64,000 bases of DNA from Zingiber officinale (Eukaryota > Streptophyta > Magnoliopsida > Zingiberales > Zingiberaceae): the NCBI RefSeq assembly GCF_018446385.1, contig NC_056002.1, positions 43,041,671-43,105,670 of the forward strand, given 5' to 3'. The translations under genes were made by a program, and so were the position numbers. The notes below the pieces were generated by a model, which did no database searches, was not told the origin of the DNA, and saw nothing but the letters and a program-made list of their open reading frames with translations. Within the stretch, counting starts at the first letter, position 1; each line of letters starts with the position of its first letter. Below are positions 10,596 through 22,071 of the stretch, in pieces.

Positions 10596-11740
10596 TATTG
10601 GGGCACTCTGGAGCTAGGGGGCGAATAGCTTGTCTCGCTTTATCGATGTTGATTTATAGCGCAAAATACGACGCAAGCTCCTCCAATGCTAACTCCAAGG
10701 ATTTACTTGGTATCCACCTCAAGAGGATGTGATTAATCCAAGGATCGATACAAGAGCACACTCTCCACTATGAAAACACTCATTCTCAGAACAATCCGAA
10801 GGTGGAGAAACCTTGTACAATACTCTTTATATAACAAGAAGAAAAGAGAAGTAAATACAAATGAAATCTTACAAGATTTACAACAATGAACCCTAGCTAA
10901 CTCTTTTCTTGTTTGGAAATGCCTCTTGATGCTTGGAAATGTAGCAGCACTTTGCTCCAAAAACCTTCAAGAACCGGCGGTGAGTATTGGAGAAGAATTG
11001 GTGAAGAGTTGTTACGTTTAAACCTCGTCATTACCTTTATATTTTACACTTTTAGGGTTCCCAATCGATTGGGCCTGCTTCCAATCGATTACCACGTCAG
11101 ATCCAGATGATCCCAGCCGTCCAAAGCTCGCAACCTATGCAACGATTATTTCCTAATTGATCGACTGATCGATTGGAGCAGATGGATTAATTAATTGATC
11201 GATCCAGATATCTTCTGTGCTCTTGTAGAAGACCCCGAAATTAATTGACCAATCGATTCCGGTTGCCTTATGTCATTATGAGAAAACCTACTCTAATTAA
11301 TCAACTGATCGATTTGAGTAGCCCAATTGATCAACGAAGCACACTGTGCTCTCATGATTTCCTCCTAATCGATAAACTGATCGATTGAGCTCCTCAAGTC
11401 AAAAGCACTGCTTAAACGATCAACTGATCGATTTGCACAACTCTCAATTGATTAGTTGATCGATTGGGCTGCCTTGACTCATAGTACTTTCTCAATCGAT
11501 CAACTTATTATTTGGGACCTGGTTCAATCGATTACCTGATCGATTGACCAACCCTAACTTGCTTAACTCAAGTCAAGGGTTTCCTTTCTTAATATTTGGT
11601 CAACCATGACCTGTTGGGACTTTCTTATGCCTAGCATCCAGTCAATCTTGATCTGCTGAGATTTTATTACCAAGTGTTTCGTCAATCTTTTGACCCACTT
11701 AGATATTTCTCGCCATGCCAAGTGTTCGTTTAACCTTAAC
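10596..11740 (-). repeat. Old minus-strand LTR related to the S1 LTR
   Basis: Read on the minus strand, it repeats the S1 LTR 3' landmarks in order: GGTGGATACCAAGTAAAT, the CACCTTCGG block, and an end resembling CCTAACA (here degenerate at 10596-10605). GATCGATC-type palindromes fill 11150-11560. The right edge is uncertain: I find no clean CCAACA terminus and give 11740 as where similarity fades. No internal coding region is attached, so it is a solo or truncated LTR. Confidence 0.6.
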
Positions 11741-11810
11741 CCATGATGTACATAGATTATATATACATGTACATATGTTTTGACGTATATTCACGTACTT
11801 TTCTTATACT

Positions 11811-11883
11811 TGATTTATGCATTTCAATACCCCTTGTCATATTTTCAGCTTAATTATTCTTTTTTATTGGAGATATGTTCTTT
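11811..11883 (+). repeat. 73-bp direct repeat, left copy, flanking T1
   Basis: Matches 16251-16323 at 71 of 73 positions by my count (differences at 11841/16281 and 11862/16302). The right copy begins exactly at the right end of T1; the left copy is separated from T1 by ATTGGAGAA. It is far longer than the 5-bp duplication an LTR element makes. Confidence 0.85.
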
Positions 11884-11892
11884 ATTGGAGAA

Positions 11893-14800
11893 TGTAAGAT
11901 ATCGGAAAATTAAAATATATAAGGTTATTTGGGAAATAGCCTTATAGAATTTTTTCAGAATTTTTAGGAATTTTCTGGGAATTTTTCAGAGCTCGTAAGA
12001 CGGGTTTTGAGGGGATCAATTTCGGGTACAGATAAGGCCTGTTTAGGAAACTCATGAGGAAATGTTTTATTTATAAATTCTTTTTCTTTTTCTTTTCTCC
12101 CCCCAAATCGCCGATTCCCGACCTCTCCCCCGATCTCCTTCTTCTCCTCACATCGCGCCCGAAATCCCCTTCCCTCTCTGACGATTCCTTCTCCTTCGAT
12201 CGCCGAATGCCCGATGTACCGCCGGCCGAGCTTCCCTCCTTCCTCTCCCTCTCGAAGCATGGAGTCCTCCTACCTCTCTTCTCCTCTTCACGTCGGCGCA
12301 ATCCCCCTTTCTCCTGACTTCATCTTTGTGACCTAGTGTCTGCCGACGTCGATAGAGAGCGACGTCTCCACCACGAACTCGTGTTCACCGCATCACCCGA
12401 GGATACGTTGCTGGATCTTGATGGTATCAGTTACCTCCGGCTGAGCGGTCGTCTCTGGAGATGATCTCGTGCGCGCGATCGACGGGGTCCGGATCTAGGG
12501 CATAACGAGGGGCCTTGACCTGCGTTCATAGATGATCGATTGCTCCTCATCATCATCTTGCTTGCTGGAGAGTGATCGGTTGCTCTACATCAACCGGATG
12601 AAGTGCCGACACCATCTGAAAATGCCCGATCAAGGTAGGTTTTGCTTAGAATCATTAAGCTTCAAAGATCTTGCTTAATTGGGTTTGTTTGTGATGATCT
12701 TTCTGTTCTGGATTAAAGGAAGCAGAGGATCAGAGTGATATGGACTTGCCCTGTTGTCGGCCATTTCCAATTCCACTTCTTGAAGCTGTACATAGGTGAG
12801 GGTTCTATTGAGGTGAGTAAGGTCTGAATTATTAGGGTTTTCAGCATATACACTGCTGTACAAACTGAGCTATGGATTAATTTTTGGAAGAATAGATGTG
12901 TGGGTGCTTGTGTAGCTTATGGACAGAGATCTTGGTGCTGTGGGCTACTGGTTTTGGTTACCTTATCTCAAGGTGAGTGTATTTCATTGATGTACTTTTG
13001 ATTCTTGGTAGTATGTAGCTAAATTAGGTTTTATGGGTTGTAGGGTTTTGTTATTCTTGCTTAGATTGATTAGTGAGAATTAAGGAATCAATTAAGATGT
13101 GGATTGATAAGGATTTGTATCGTATTATGTTGGAGATTGCATGATTTGTGGTTGTTTGGATAAATTGTTAGAGGTGAATCATGAGGGTGATTATGCATGT
13201 TTGAATAATGATGTATAGTAGATAATACTGGGATGTTGGAGTTTATGATCGGTTATGGATTTGGGAGTCATTTGTGGATGGAGTTAAATCTAGTTAGATT
13301 AATTTGGGTGAGAATTTAAAGATGAATTATGTTGGAGTTTGTGATTGAGGGTGGTTGACGATTTAATTGATAGGTTGATTGGATGATTATCGAATTGGGA
13401 GGTATTTGTTGGATCGAAAAGAATTTAGATATCTCCACAATAGCATGATATTGTCCACTTTGGGCCTAGACTCTCTTGGCTTTGCTCTTGGGCTCTCCCC
13501 AAAAGGCCTCATTCCAATGGAGATATCTTTTCTCTTATAAACCCATGATCTTTCCCATGTGTTTCCAATATGGGACTATGTTTGCAACCTTGCAACCCCA
13601 ACAATCCCCCCCTCAAACAAAGGACCATAGGCTTTCCACGTCCGATCCTCGACCCACCAGGTCTTTCTGCCCCTCAGTCCACCCGACCTACTAGGACTTC
13701 CTTGCCTAGTCGCAACTAGGACTTCCTGCCTGGTGTCTGGTCCTCTTGATCCGAACATAGGAGCCCCCACTTTCATTGTTCGAGGTCAATATTGTACCCA
13801 CATGGCTCAATCAGACCATAGCTCTTGTGCACAGTTGGCGGTTAAACCTTCTGGCAGTCCGGGCTCTGATACCAAATTGTTGGATCGAAAAGAATTTAGA
13901 TATCTCCACAATAGCATGATATTGTCCACTTTGGGCCTAGACCCTCATGCCTTTGCTCTTGGGCTCTCCCCAAAAGGCCTCATGCCAATGGAGATATCTT
14001 TTCTCTTATAAACCCATGATCTTTCCCATGTGTTTCCAATATGGGACTATGTTTGCAACCTTGCAACCCCAACAGTATTGTTATGATGTTGGATAAAATT
14101 TGATTATTGTTTTGGAGGAGTTTTGGTGATGTATCATGTATAACCTAATCTAATTAGGTTATATTATGATTAAGGTTAGTTGGAGGATTAATCCATAATC
14201 ATGTTTGATTAGCGTTATCCTAATTAGGTGGGGGAAAGTTGTTTAGTTATTTACTTTATATGTAACTAGCTAAATACATTATATGATTGCAGGACTTTGG
14301 TTTGAGACGAGTGTCTCGACGAGGGATTTCCGGATCACGATCGACAGATTTAAGGCGGGTATTTCTTCCTTGACCTCTATGTAGATTTTCTTATACTTAG
14401 TGCATGGTTATTATTGGATGAATTAGGCTGCTTTATCTTATATCATGATCGGTTGCTGTTTTTCCTGCATGATACTTATGCTTGACCCTTGTGATGGTCT
14501 ATTTAATTCATATACAGTCTCCACTCTTGATATCTACTCTGTTGTGATTACACGTGTAGAATATGTCTTGTAGGAATTGTCGGGTTGTTGATATTATCAT
14601 GCTGATTGGGTATATGATGTGGACTGTACATAGGTGGGTATGTGTTATAGGAGTCATCTTGTTGACCGTGCATTTACATGTGGTGTGTACATACGTATTT
14701 GTCATGTACTTTTGGAGGAGTGGTGTTGATTGTATGTTTGGGATATATACACCTGTCTGTTGTGTTTTTACTGGAGGATACATGTTGATTGTACTTATAT

Positions 14801-16250
14801 TTTGTGTACATGTGTCTGGTGGGATTATTGGAGATTTTTGGTTGATTATACATGTGTAGTGTGTACATATGTTTGGTGGGATACGTGGAGGTATCATGAC
14901 GATTATACTCTTGTTGGAGGTATCTATGAGGTTTGGGGTGGTTGCATGGATGATGATTATATATATATATCATGTTCATCATTCATTGCATCTGATGACC
15001 ATTATCTCCCTTGTGGTTGAGAGAGTCATCAGTTGGTTTGGAAATAGCACCGCACACTCGGCCACTCATGGGTAGTGGTAGCTGGAGCAGTTGCTGCTAG
15101 TCCTGTCGTGCCACCCGGTCACGAGGTTTTTGTGAGATCCAGCGTTGTGAGCAGTCAGGGACCCTGATACTATGTAGCTAGATAGTTACTAGTGGACTGT
15201 CCGCCTCGACCACTATATAGTGGGCTGGAGGGTAGTACAGTCGTCACAGACCCAAGCCTCTCGGCCATACAGGGGTCGTGGTGTCTGGAGAGGTGGCGGG
15301 GGTGACCATGGAGCATGCATGCACTTTTGCATATGATGCGCGGTGCATCTGGGTGGATATATCTGCATACATGCCTAGTAGATACTAGTTGCATGTGATT
15401 ATGATTTGTTGCATTTGATTGAGATATGGTTGTTGCATTTGGTTGTCATGCTGCATACATGTCATTTATTTTACATGTATATGCAGTCGTATTTATATTG
15501 CGCAGGTGTCATGGGTACGTCTGTTGCAGATCCGGTGAGTTTACTGACCATTGTACCAGGTGTTGATTCCAGATTGGGTATGTATCTATCATTATGTCGG
15601 TTGTGGTTTGTACAGTGTGTATGTCAGGTTAGTAGGTCTGATATGTTCAGATGCGTTGATTATGATAGTAGGATCATGTTCTTTGATTCCCTACTGAGAC
15701 TGTATACCTTTGATCTCTATGTTTATTTATAGTCCATGCACTATCTTGTCTATTACCCGCTGAGTTACCTATACTCACCACCGCATGTATATCTTTATGT
15801 TTTCAGGTAGATGGTTGGAGTGTCGCTCGGAGTATCCTGTCTGCCGGGTCCTACGTCACATCCGAAGGTCGTTTTTGGATTTTTATAAGTTTTATTTGTA
15901 TTTGTTGTATTTGGTGGGTTGTTGTATTTGTGTTGTTGTGATTGTTGTATAAAGCCTAGCCGGCTAGTAGTGTGTTGATTGCGTTGTATTAGGCTTTTCG
16001 TTTTCGTTTTTCCGCTGTGTTGGTTTGGTTTGTACAGCCGTGTGGGCTGTTTTATATATAACTGCGTGGTTGTGATTGTTTCATTCCAGCCGTGTGGGCT
16101 GTTATTATAACTGCGTGGTCGTGTATATAAATATTCCAGCCCCATGTGGCTGATGTATATTTTGTTTGTAGTGATGCTTCATATTGTCACCGGTACAGGG
16201 AAGATGCTGTCGGATTTTTGTCTGGCAGGGACTCCTTTGGGGGCGTGACA
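11893..16250 (+). mobile_element. T1: long LTR of a chromovirus-type gypsy element, apparently solo
   Basis: Starts TGTAAGATATCGG and ends GGGGGCGTGACA, the TGTAA...GACA type of ends seen on gypsy Tekay/Del-like LTRs. A TTTATAAATT box at about 12068-12077 precedes a CT-rich leader. Near 15750-15810 it has the CCGCTGAGTTACCTATACTCACC...TTTTCAGGTAG block I associate with such LTRs. No gag or pol is attached. Without the TRIM it is about 3.7 kb. The immediate flanks (GAGAA and TGATT) are not a matching target-site duplication. The short ORFs at 12054-12317 and 14508-15075 lie in LTR DNA and show no protein family. Confidence 0.65.
13407..14074 (-). mobile_element. TRIM (miniature LTR retrotransposon), complete
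   Basis: Two 197-bp terminal repeats (13407-13603 and 13878-14074) begin TGTTGGATCG and end CCCCAACA; I count four differences between them. The 5-bp duplication GTATT flanks both sides (13402-13406 and 14075-14079). On the minus strand, TTTGGTATCAGAGCCC follows the repeat at 13862-13877, a primer site for initiator tRNA-Met. A GAGGGGGGGAT purine tract (13604-13614) precedes the other repeat, so the element points minus. The 274-bp interior has no ORF, so it must be moved by another element's proteins. The repeats show no 5S-like sequence I recognise, so it is not called Cassandra. Confidence 0.88.
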
Positions 16251-17742
16251 TGATTTATGCATTTCAATACCCCTTGTCATGTTTTCAGCTTAATTATTCT
16301 TCTTTATTGGAGATATGTTCTTTCCATGTATTTATATTGATAGTTACTGCTTTTGGAGCGAAAATAGCATGCGCGAACGAATTGGAGAGCAAGCAAAGGA
16401 AATTAACACTGGTCGTGTGATCCTACACAACCGTGTTATTCCACCAAAGGAGGAGCAGCACACGGTCGTGTGGATTCACACTGCCATTCCATCCATCCAG
16501 AAGCGAAAAAGCACATGACCATGTGAACTCACACGACCATACTACTCATCCAGAGGTAGAGAAGAACATAACTGTGTGATTCGACACGGTCGTGTCACTT
16601 GACCAGAAGCCAAGAAGACTACGGTCGTGTAGATCTCACACGGCCATGGAACGAGCCATGTCAGACTCGTGCCTTACACTATATAAGGGGTTCTTTGCCC
16701 CTTCTCCAAGAGAGGAAGGTTCTCCCCTTGGGAGACTCATCTTGGTGTCGATTCACACCAGTCTTGATCTTTGTTCGACGATCTGAAGCCGATCTCAGCA
16801 TCTCGTTGACTCCAGAAGTGAAGTATTGGATCAGAAGATTACTCGACGTAATAGGATAAGCTTTCTTCTCCCTTCTTCCTCTCGTTGGGTTTGAATGCTT
16901 TCTATCTTTATGTCTTTGGATTTTTTTCCTTCTGCTATGGAAGAGATCTATTGTTCTAGGATTAAGGGAGTAGTTGTGATTGTGTATTGATGTAATAACT
17001 CATAGTTATGCCTATTTCTTATCTATATGACGTTTAAATGCCTTGCATCTATTCGATCTTATGTGTATGTGATTCATCTATGCTTAACTGTCATGTTTGA
17101 TTGAATGTTTATGTAGGATTGTTAATCTCATAGAGGGGATGCCCTAGATCGTATGACCGAGGGGCCATAGTGATAGGGGTAACCTGTTCACGGGCATCTA
17201 GAATATTCCCTTGAAAGGAGAAATGATCCCTAATAAGGAAGTAAGGAATTGAACATATTTACTATCTCTATCTCTATAGCTATTAAGTAGGAATGTATTC
17301 TTGTTATCTATGACCAAGGTGCCCTAGTGACAGGGGTTAACCATTTTCGGATTTTATTGAAATCATCTCTATTCGATACCTAGGATATTGACCCAATTAT
17401 TATTGTCGGTTTGACATTGCAAGGGAAAGTTGACAATGAATCTAACTTCCTATAAGAGCATGTTAATTGAAGATAGGCAATAGGTGGGCCATGATGCATT
17501 AGTAAATGTTACAATGAAGCCGAACTCCTAGAGTATCTTCCTAAACCAAGATCTTCCACTTTATCTCTTACTCTTTCTTTCCTCTTTCAAGTCTAGTTCT
17601 TCTTTCTTAACACTTATCTTGTAACCATCGATTGTTTAGCTAATTCAACATGAGAGATCGCTAGTGCTTGTAACCAGTCCCTGTGGGTTCGATATCTTTT
17701 ATATAACTGACGACATAACCGTGCACTTACAGTGACGTAACA
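16251..17742 (+). repeat. A1: LTR of an Athila/Tat-like gypsy element
   Basis: Contains an array of ACACGGTCGTGT-type near-palindromes (about 16405-16650), a TATATAAG box at 16680-16687 and a leader. It ends at GTGACGTAACA with an Athila/Tat-type primer site directly behind. The left part of this LTR lies before T1 (to at least 11811), so T1 sits inside it. The first 73 bp repeat 11811-11883. Confidence 0.6.
16680..16687 (+). promoter_or_regulatory. TATA box of the A1 LTR
   Basis: TATATAAG followed by a leader of about 1 kb to the LTR end. It lies just after the near-palindrome array, the usual place for an LTR promoter. Confidence 0.5.
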
Positions 17743-17768
17743 AGTTTTTTGCGTCGTTATCGGGGACT
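17743..17768 (+). other. Primer-binding site of A1
   Basis: GTTTTTTGCGTCGTTATCGGGGAC is a degenerate form of the TGGCGCCGTTGCCGGGGA site typical of Athila/Tat elements. It places the lineage although no A1 protein remains. Confidence 0.6.
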
Positions 17769-18035
17769 GCGCTTAGAACATTAGCTGATATTCATTTAAG
17801 TTAGACTAAATTTTGTTTTTCTTACTTTTATTTTATCACTTTTATTTTTGTAATTTGAATTTTTACAACTTTATTTCTGTAATTTGAATTTCTACAACTT
17901 TATTTTTGTAATTTGAATTTCCAGTATTATTTTGTTTCTTATTTCAACAAATTTAAAAACTCTGATTCTTTCTTCACTCAAAATATTTCTTACCTTATTC
18001 TTGCATGCGAAGAATTAATCTTACAGGAGATTTAC
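17769..18035 (+). other. Remnant of the A1 internal region
   Basis: About 270 bp of T-rich untranslated DNA typical of the start of Athila/Tat interiors. It is cut at 18036 by the S2 LTR. No ORF. Confidence 0.5.
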
Positions 18036-18409
18036 TGTTGGTGTAAGTTGCACCAGAATCAAACCTAAGTTTTGATGTTGACAAAGGTTCAAGTTAAGTC
18101 TTGTTGTGATCTAACAAATTGATTAAGTGTGCAGGCTATTTACTCAACCAAGAAAGACCTAGTTGGAGGCTAGGCAGGAAAGTCTTAGAAGATCATGGAA
18201 CCTAGGTGGAAAGACCAAGTGGGTCGAGAGGACCCGACACTTGGTAGTGAGATTGAGAGATATGGAGGACCGAAAATCGAAAGAAAGTCTTGGCGAGCCG
18301 ATCAATGCTAAGTGAAATGTCCAAATAGATCTAGAGGATCAAAATTTGGCAGGTAGGTATAGGTAAACAACTGGAGAAGCGACAGTAAGGTCGTGTTCCT
18401 GAAGGGAAC
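18036..18409 (+). repeat. S2 5' LTR, first piece
   Basis: Begins TGTTGGTGTAAGTTGCACC, close to the S1 LTR start. It stops at the GGAAC duplicated by T2 and resumes at 27892. Joined length is about 1.41 kb, like the S1 LTR. Confidence 0.8.
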
Positions 18410-20874
18410 TATAATGACCCGCCTTCTACTAGCTGAGCTGTAAGGCCGATCGCTACAGTTATGCTGAGCTAACTGTGCGAAAAACTGATCTAATTTAAAT
18501 TTTAGTTGCTAACTGATAACTATTCTTGGTTCTACATGTATTGAAGGATGTACTCTAAGGAATACCAGGTATATCCTACATCCCCTATGAACTAGAAGCT
18601 GATTTGCTAAGTTTCTTGGTCGAAACTGAACTTCCCAATCGATCCAGACTGAACTGGGTCGATTGCTCTCTGTTGGATCGATCCATGGATCGATCCAGAC
18701 TGCTACTGTGCTCAGGTGATAATCTGGATCGATCGGCTGATCGATCCAGGCTCACTGATCGATCCAGTGATCGATCCAGCGTGCTTCTGTGCACGGGACT
18801 TTATTTAGATAGATCGGCTGATCGATCCAACATAGGTCAATCGATCCAATGATCGATCAAAAACCTTTCTGTTCGCGGGGAATAGCTTGGATCGAACGAC
18901 CGATCGATCCAGAGGCCTTCTGTTCGCGACAGAATGTGACTGGATCGATCGGCTGATCGATCCAGAAGCCTTCTGTTCGCGGAATCAGCCCTCAATCGAT
19001 CCATGGATCGATCGGGGACCCCAGATCGATCCATGGATCGATCGGAGTTTCTAATTTCGCACTGAAACTCTGATTTCTGCACTGGTTCGTGCCAAAATCT
19101 CACATATGAGTTATATCCTACATGAGAAACATTCTAATGACATAAAACTAGTATTCTAAACTTAACATGACACATAGTTCACTGATTCATAGCATTACAC
19201 AACTAAACGTGCATGAAAGTAAAAACACTAAAAAGTTCTATGGTTTAAACTTGCTAAGTCCCCTAAGAATCTTTTATTCTAGTTCCTGCCACACATACCA
19301 TCTCTGCATTGGCCTCCAGCTTCCTCTGCTAGTCCATTTTTCCCTTACCTCTATCTGCAGTATAAGGAAAAATAGAATCTGTAAGCTTAAAGCTTAGTAA
19401 GAAACCAACTACCTCACTAAAACATGCAACGATGCAAACATGCTTTTAAAGAATGCTATTTGAAAACATGTACTGGCATGGCATACTATGGTTGCAAGCA
19501 TAAACTGAAATAACTAAACATGCATACTGAACATGGCATGGAAACCAATCATATGAATCAATGAAGATGACGAAACTGAACATATAATAAGCTAAACTGA
19601 AGCTAAACTGATACCGAATTCAAACTCAACTAACATAACTAATTTTAAGTTTTGAAAACTAATTCATAATAAGTGAAAATACATAATCATGCTGTTTGGG
19701 CCCGACAATTGTACTTGCTGTGCGCGCATCCCTAACTAGACCCGGATTTGCAAGTCCCGAATTTAGTAGGGTTAACTAGGTTATCTAAACCTAGAGACGA
19801 CTGTGGGAGTCCAACCCAATGGATATCTGATCCAGTACAGTGCCACTGAAAATAAAATACTGAAATAGCTAATACCTGCTTATTCTATTGTTTCTAGGTT
19901 ATCTGAACCTAGTGCTAGGTTATCTAAACCTAAAGGCGACTGTGGGAGCCCACCCATTGGATATCTGATCCATATGAGCTGTAATAAACAGAGAATACTG
20001 AATAGATACCTCTAAAGTATCTGACTGAGCTGTTAAAATGCCTATAGTGCATTTTTACTAAACTAGCTATTTTATCGAACACCTGGGATGCTCTAACTCT
20101 TTTCCTTATTAGGGAGACCACCTCTAGGCACCCGACAACATCTAACCTCCTATTTGAAGAGGGAAGACATGCCCGGCCCATCTAAAGGTGCTCAACTAAG
20201 TCCCTAATCTGCGAAGAGAGTTAAATACACCCTAGATATCGATAAAAAGCCGCATACATCCTAACTAAAGCATACAAACTCAAACGGAAGCTATTATACT
20301 GCAGGTGAGGGGTTTCTTACCTTGTGTGCTAGATTTCTTACAAATCTAATCGCTAGAAATCCCGGTGGAGACGACTTCTCGACGATTCGCTCGCGTCCAC
20401 GTGCTCTACTCGCGGAGGGGAACGTCCTTGTGCTGAAATCGTCGCCGGAAAGTGTCCTTGGGGCCCTAGGGAGAGAACCCTAGGTCTTCTTGGTGTGGCG
20501 CCGAGAGAAGGAGGAAGAGAAGAGAGGGGTGGCATGTAAGGTCTCGGTGAAGAGGGAATTGCCGAACCAACACAACCAAATAAACCCAAACCAACTTAAG
20601 TTCTTAATTTATATTAAGTGGATAACTAGGCCCAACTTAAATATAAATATAAATGTTTCCCTTCTCTTTCAGCACGGCCCTGCTAGGTACAACTGGTTAC
20701 TAACATTATCCCTAAGCCATAGGTCTCGGGTTCAATCCCCGCTTAGGCTATTGTGCTTTTCTAATAATTTTTTTGCTACTTCCGCTACTCAAAAAATTCC
20801 GGAAAAATATCTAAAAATTCCAGAAAAATAACAGAATAATTCTAATACAAGTTTGAGAATTTTCGGGCGTTACA
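18410..20874 (-). repeat. T2 3' LTR (left copy)
   Basis: Right edge reads GGGCGTTACA on the plus strand, so the LTR starts TGTAACGCCCG on the minus strand. GATCGATC-type palindromes lie at 18640-19050 and a tRNA-like unit at 20672-20748. The left edge is odd: TATAATGACCCGCC follows the duplication where TG is expected, and it differs from the matching end of the other LTR. The ORFs at 18585-19103 translate the palindromes. Confidence 0.85.
20672..20748 (+). repeat. tRNA-like unit in T2 left LTR
   Basis: A perfect B-box (GGTTCAATCCC, 20729-20739) lies inside a CGGG/CCCG stem, with a weak A-box-like TAGGTACAACTGG about 45 bp upstream and TTTT at 20757-20760. It is antisense to the element, about 125-200 bp from the LTR start. 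The right LTR repeats it at 27688-27765. Confidence 0.5.
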
Positions 20875-20889
20875 ATCCCCCATACCTTA

Positions 20890-21858
20890 TAAAAAGTTCG
20901 TCCTCGAACTTAGAATAATTCTGTGTACTTCTGTCTCCCAAGTTGCCTCCTCTGTGTGGTATGCCAAATGACTTTGACTAATGATACTTCCTTGTTCATG
21001 ATTTCTTAAGCTCGGTCTATTATCCGAATAGGCCGACTATAAATGAGGTCTTGTGGATCTGTCTGTGGCTCAATCACGGGTGGCATCGGGGTATGCTTCT
21101 TCACCATAGAGACATGAAATACGTTGTGGACAACCGACATTTCCTCGGGTAGCTCTAGCTCATATGCTACCTTGCCCACTCTTGATGATAAGGTATGGTC
21201 CCACATATGGGACTTAGCTTGCCCTTTTTCCCAAAACGCATTACTCCTTCATGGGAGCCACTCGAGGAACACCGAATCCCAATAGAAAACTCTAAGGGTG
21301 GCGTATCGACAAGATAACTCTTGGCTCTGTCTCTATCCTCTGGCGGATCTGTGTAGCAGCTGTGGTATCTGCTACTAGATCAGTCTGAAGTTTTTTTGTT
21401 CACCACTCTCATACCAATAGATTGGAGATCTACACCACCGCCCATAGAGAGCCACGTAAGGTGCCATGCGATAGCTGTTGTTGTATGCAAACTCTGCTAG
21501 ACTCGGATATTTGCACCAACTTCCTTTGAAATCTAGGGCACACGCCGGAGCATATCTTGAGTACAGTTTACTCGCTCTCGACCATCCATCGAGGATGGAA
21601 GGGTCTTGAACTTTAACCGTGCCCAATCTCGTTGTACACACTCCCGGAAGTGTGATGTAAATCTGCTATCTCATGCGAAATAATGGTACGTGGGACTCCA
21701 TGAAGTCGCGATCTCACGGAGATACAACGAGCTAGCTTCTCCATGGAGTAGGAGATCTTGATAGCTAAGAAGTGGGCTGATTTAGTCAACCTGTCGACTA
21801 TTACCCAGATGGCGTCAAAACCATTCGTGGTTCTGGGCAGTCCCACTATGAAATCCAT
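20890..21858 (-). pseudogene. T2 integrase and chromodomain remnants
   Basis: On the minus strand the integrase core starts [18 protein letters not shown] near 21858 and runs through [14 protein letters not shown]. The middle of the domain (the second catalytic Asp and the Glu) is shifted among frames between about 21375 and 21700. The C-terminal GKVAYELELPEEMSVVHNVF segment and the DLIYSRPIRIIDRA linker lie at 21006-21206. A broken chromodomain (KEVSLVKVIW, then a tryptophan-glutamate region in another frame) reaches about 20930. Chromodomains guide such elements to silent chromatin. Several frameshifts are present. Confidence 0.85.
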
Positions 21859-22071
21859 GGAGATATCCTCCCACTTCCATTCTGGAATCTGTATAGGCTG
21901 CAGAACTCCTCCTGGTCGCTGATGTTCTGCACCCTCTGACAGGTGAGGCGGATGCTAACATATCTGGCGATGTCTCGCTTCATCCCGGCCACCAAAAGCG
22001 TTTCTTGGTCTTGATACATTTTGGTGGAACTGGATGCATCACATAAGGAGTCCTGTGAGCCTCATCTAAAA

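Noticed and set aside
13407..14074. Cassandra-type TRIM with 5S rRNA promoter
   Set aside because: I see no 5S-like internal control region in the 197-bp repeats.
14508..15075. Overlapping ORFs on both strands at 14508-15075
   Set aside because: Low-complexity TGTGTACATATG-like DNA within the T1 LTR; no conserved motif and frames open on both strands.
16251..18035. Complete Athila/Tat element
   Set aside because: Only LTR, primer site and about 270 bp of interior remain before S2 begins; no gag or pol of that lineage was found.
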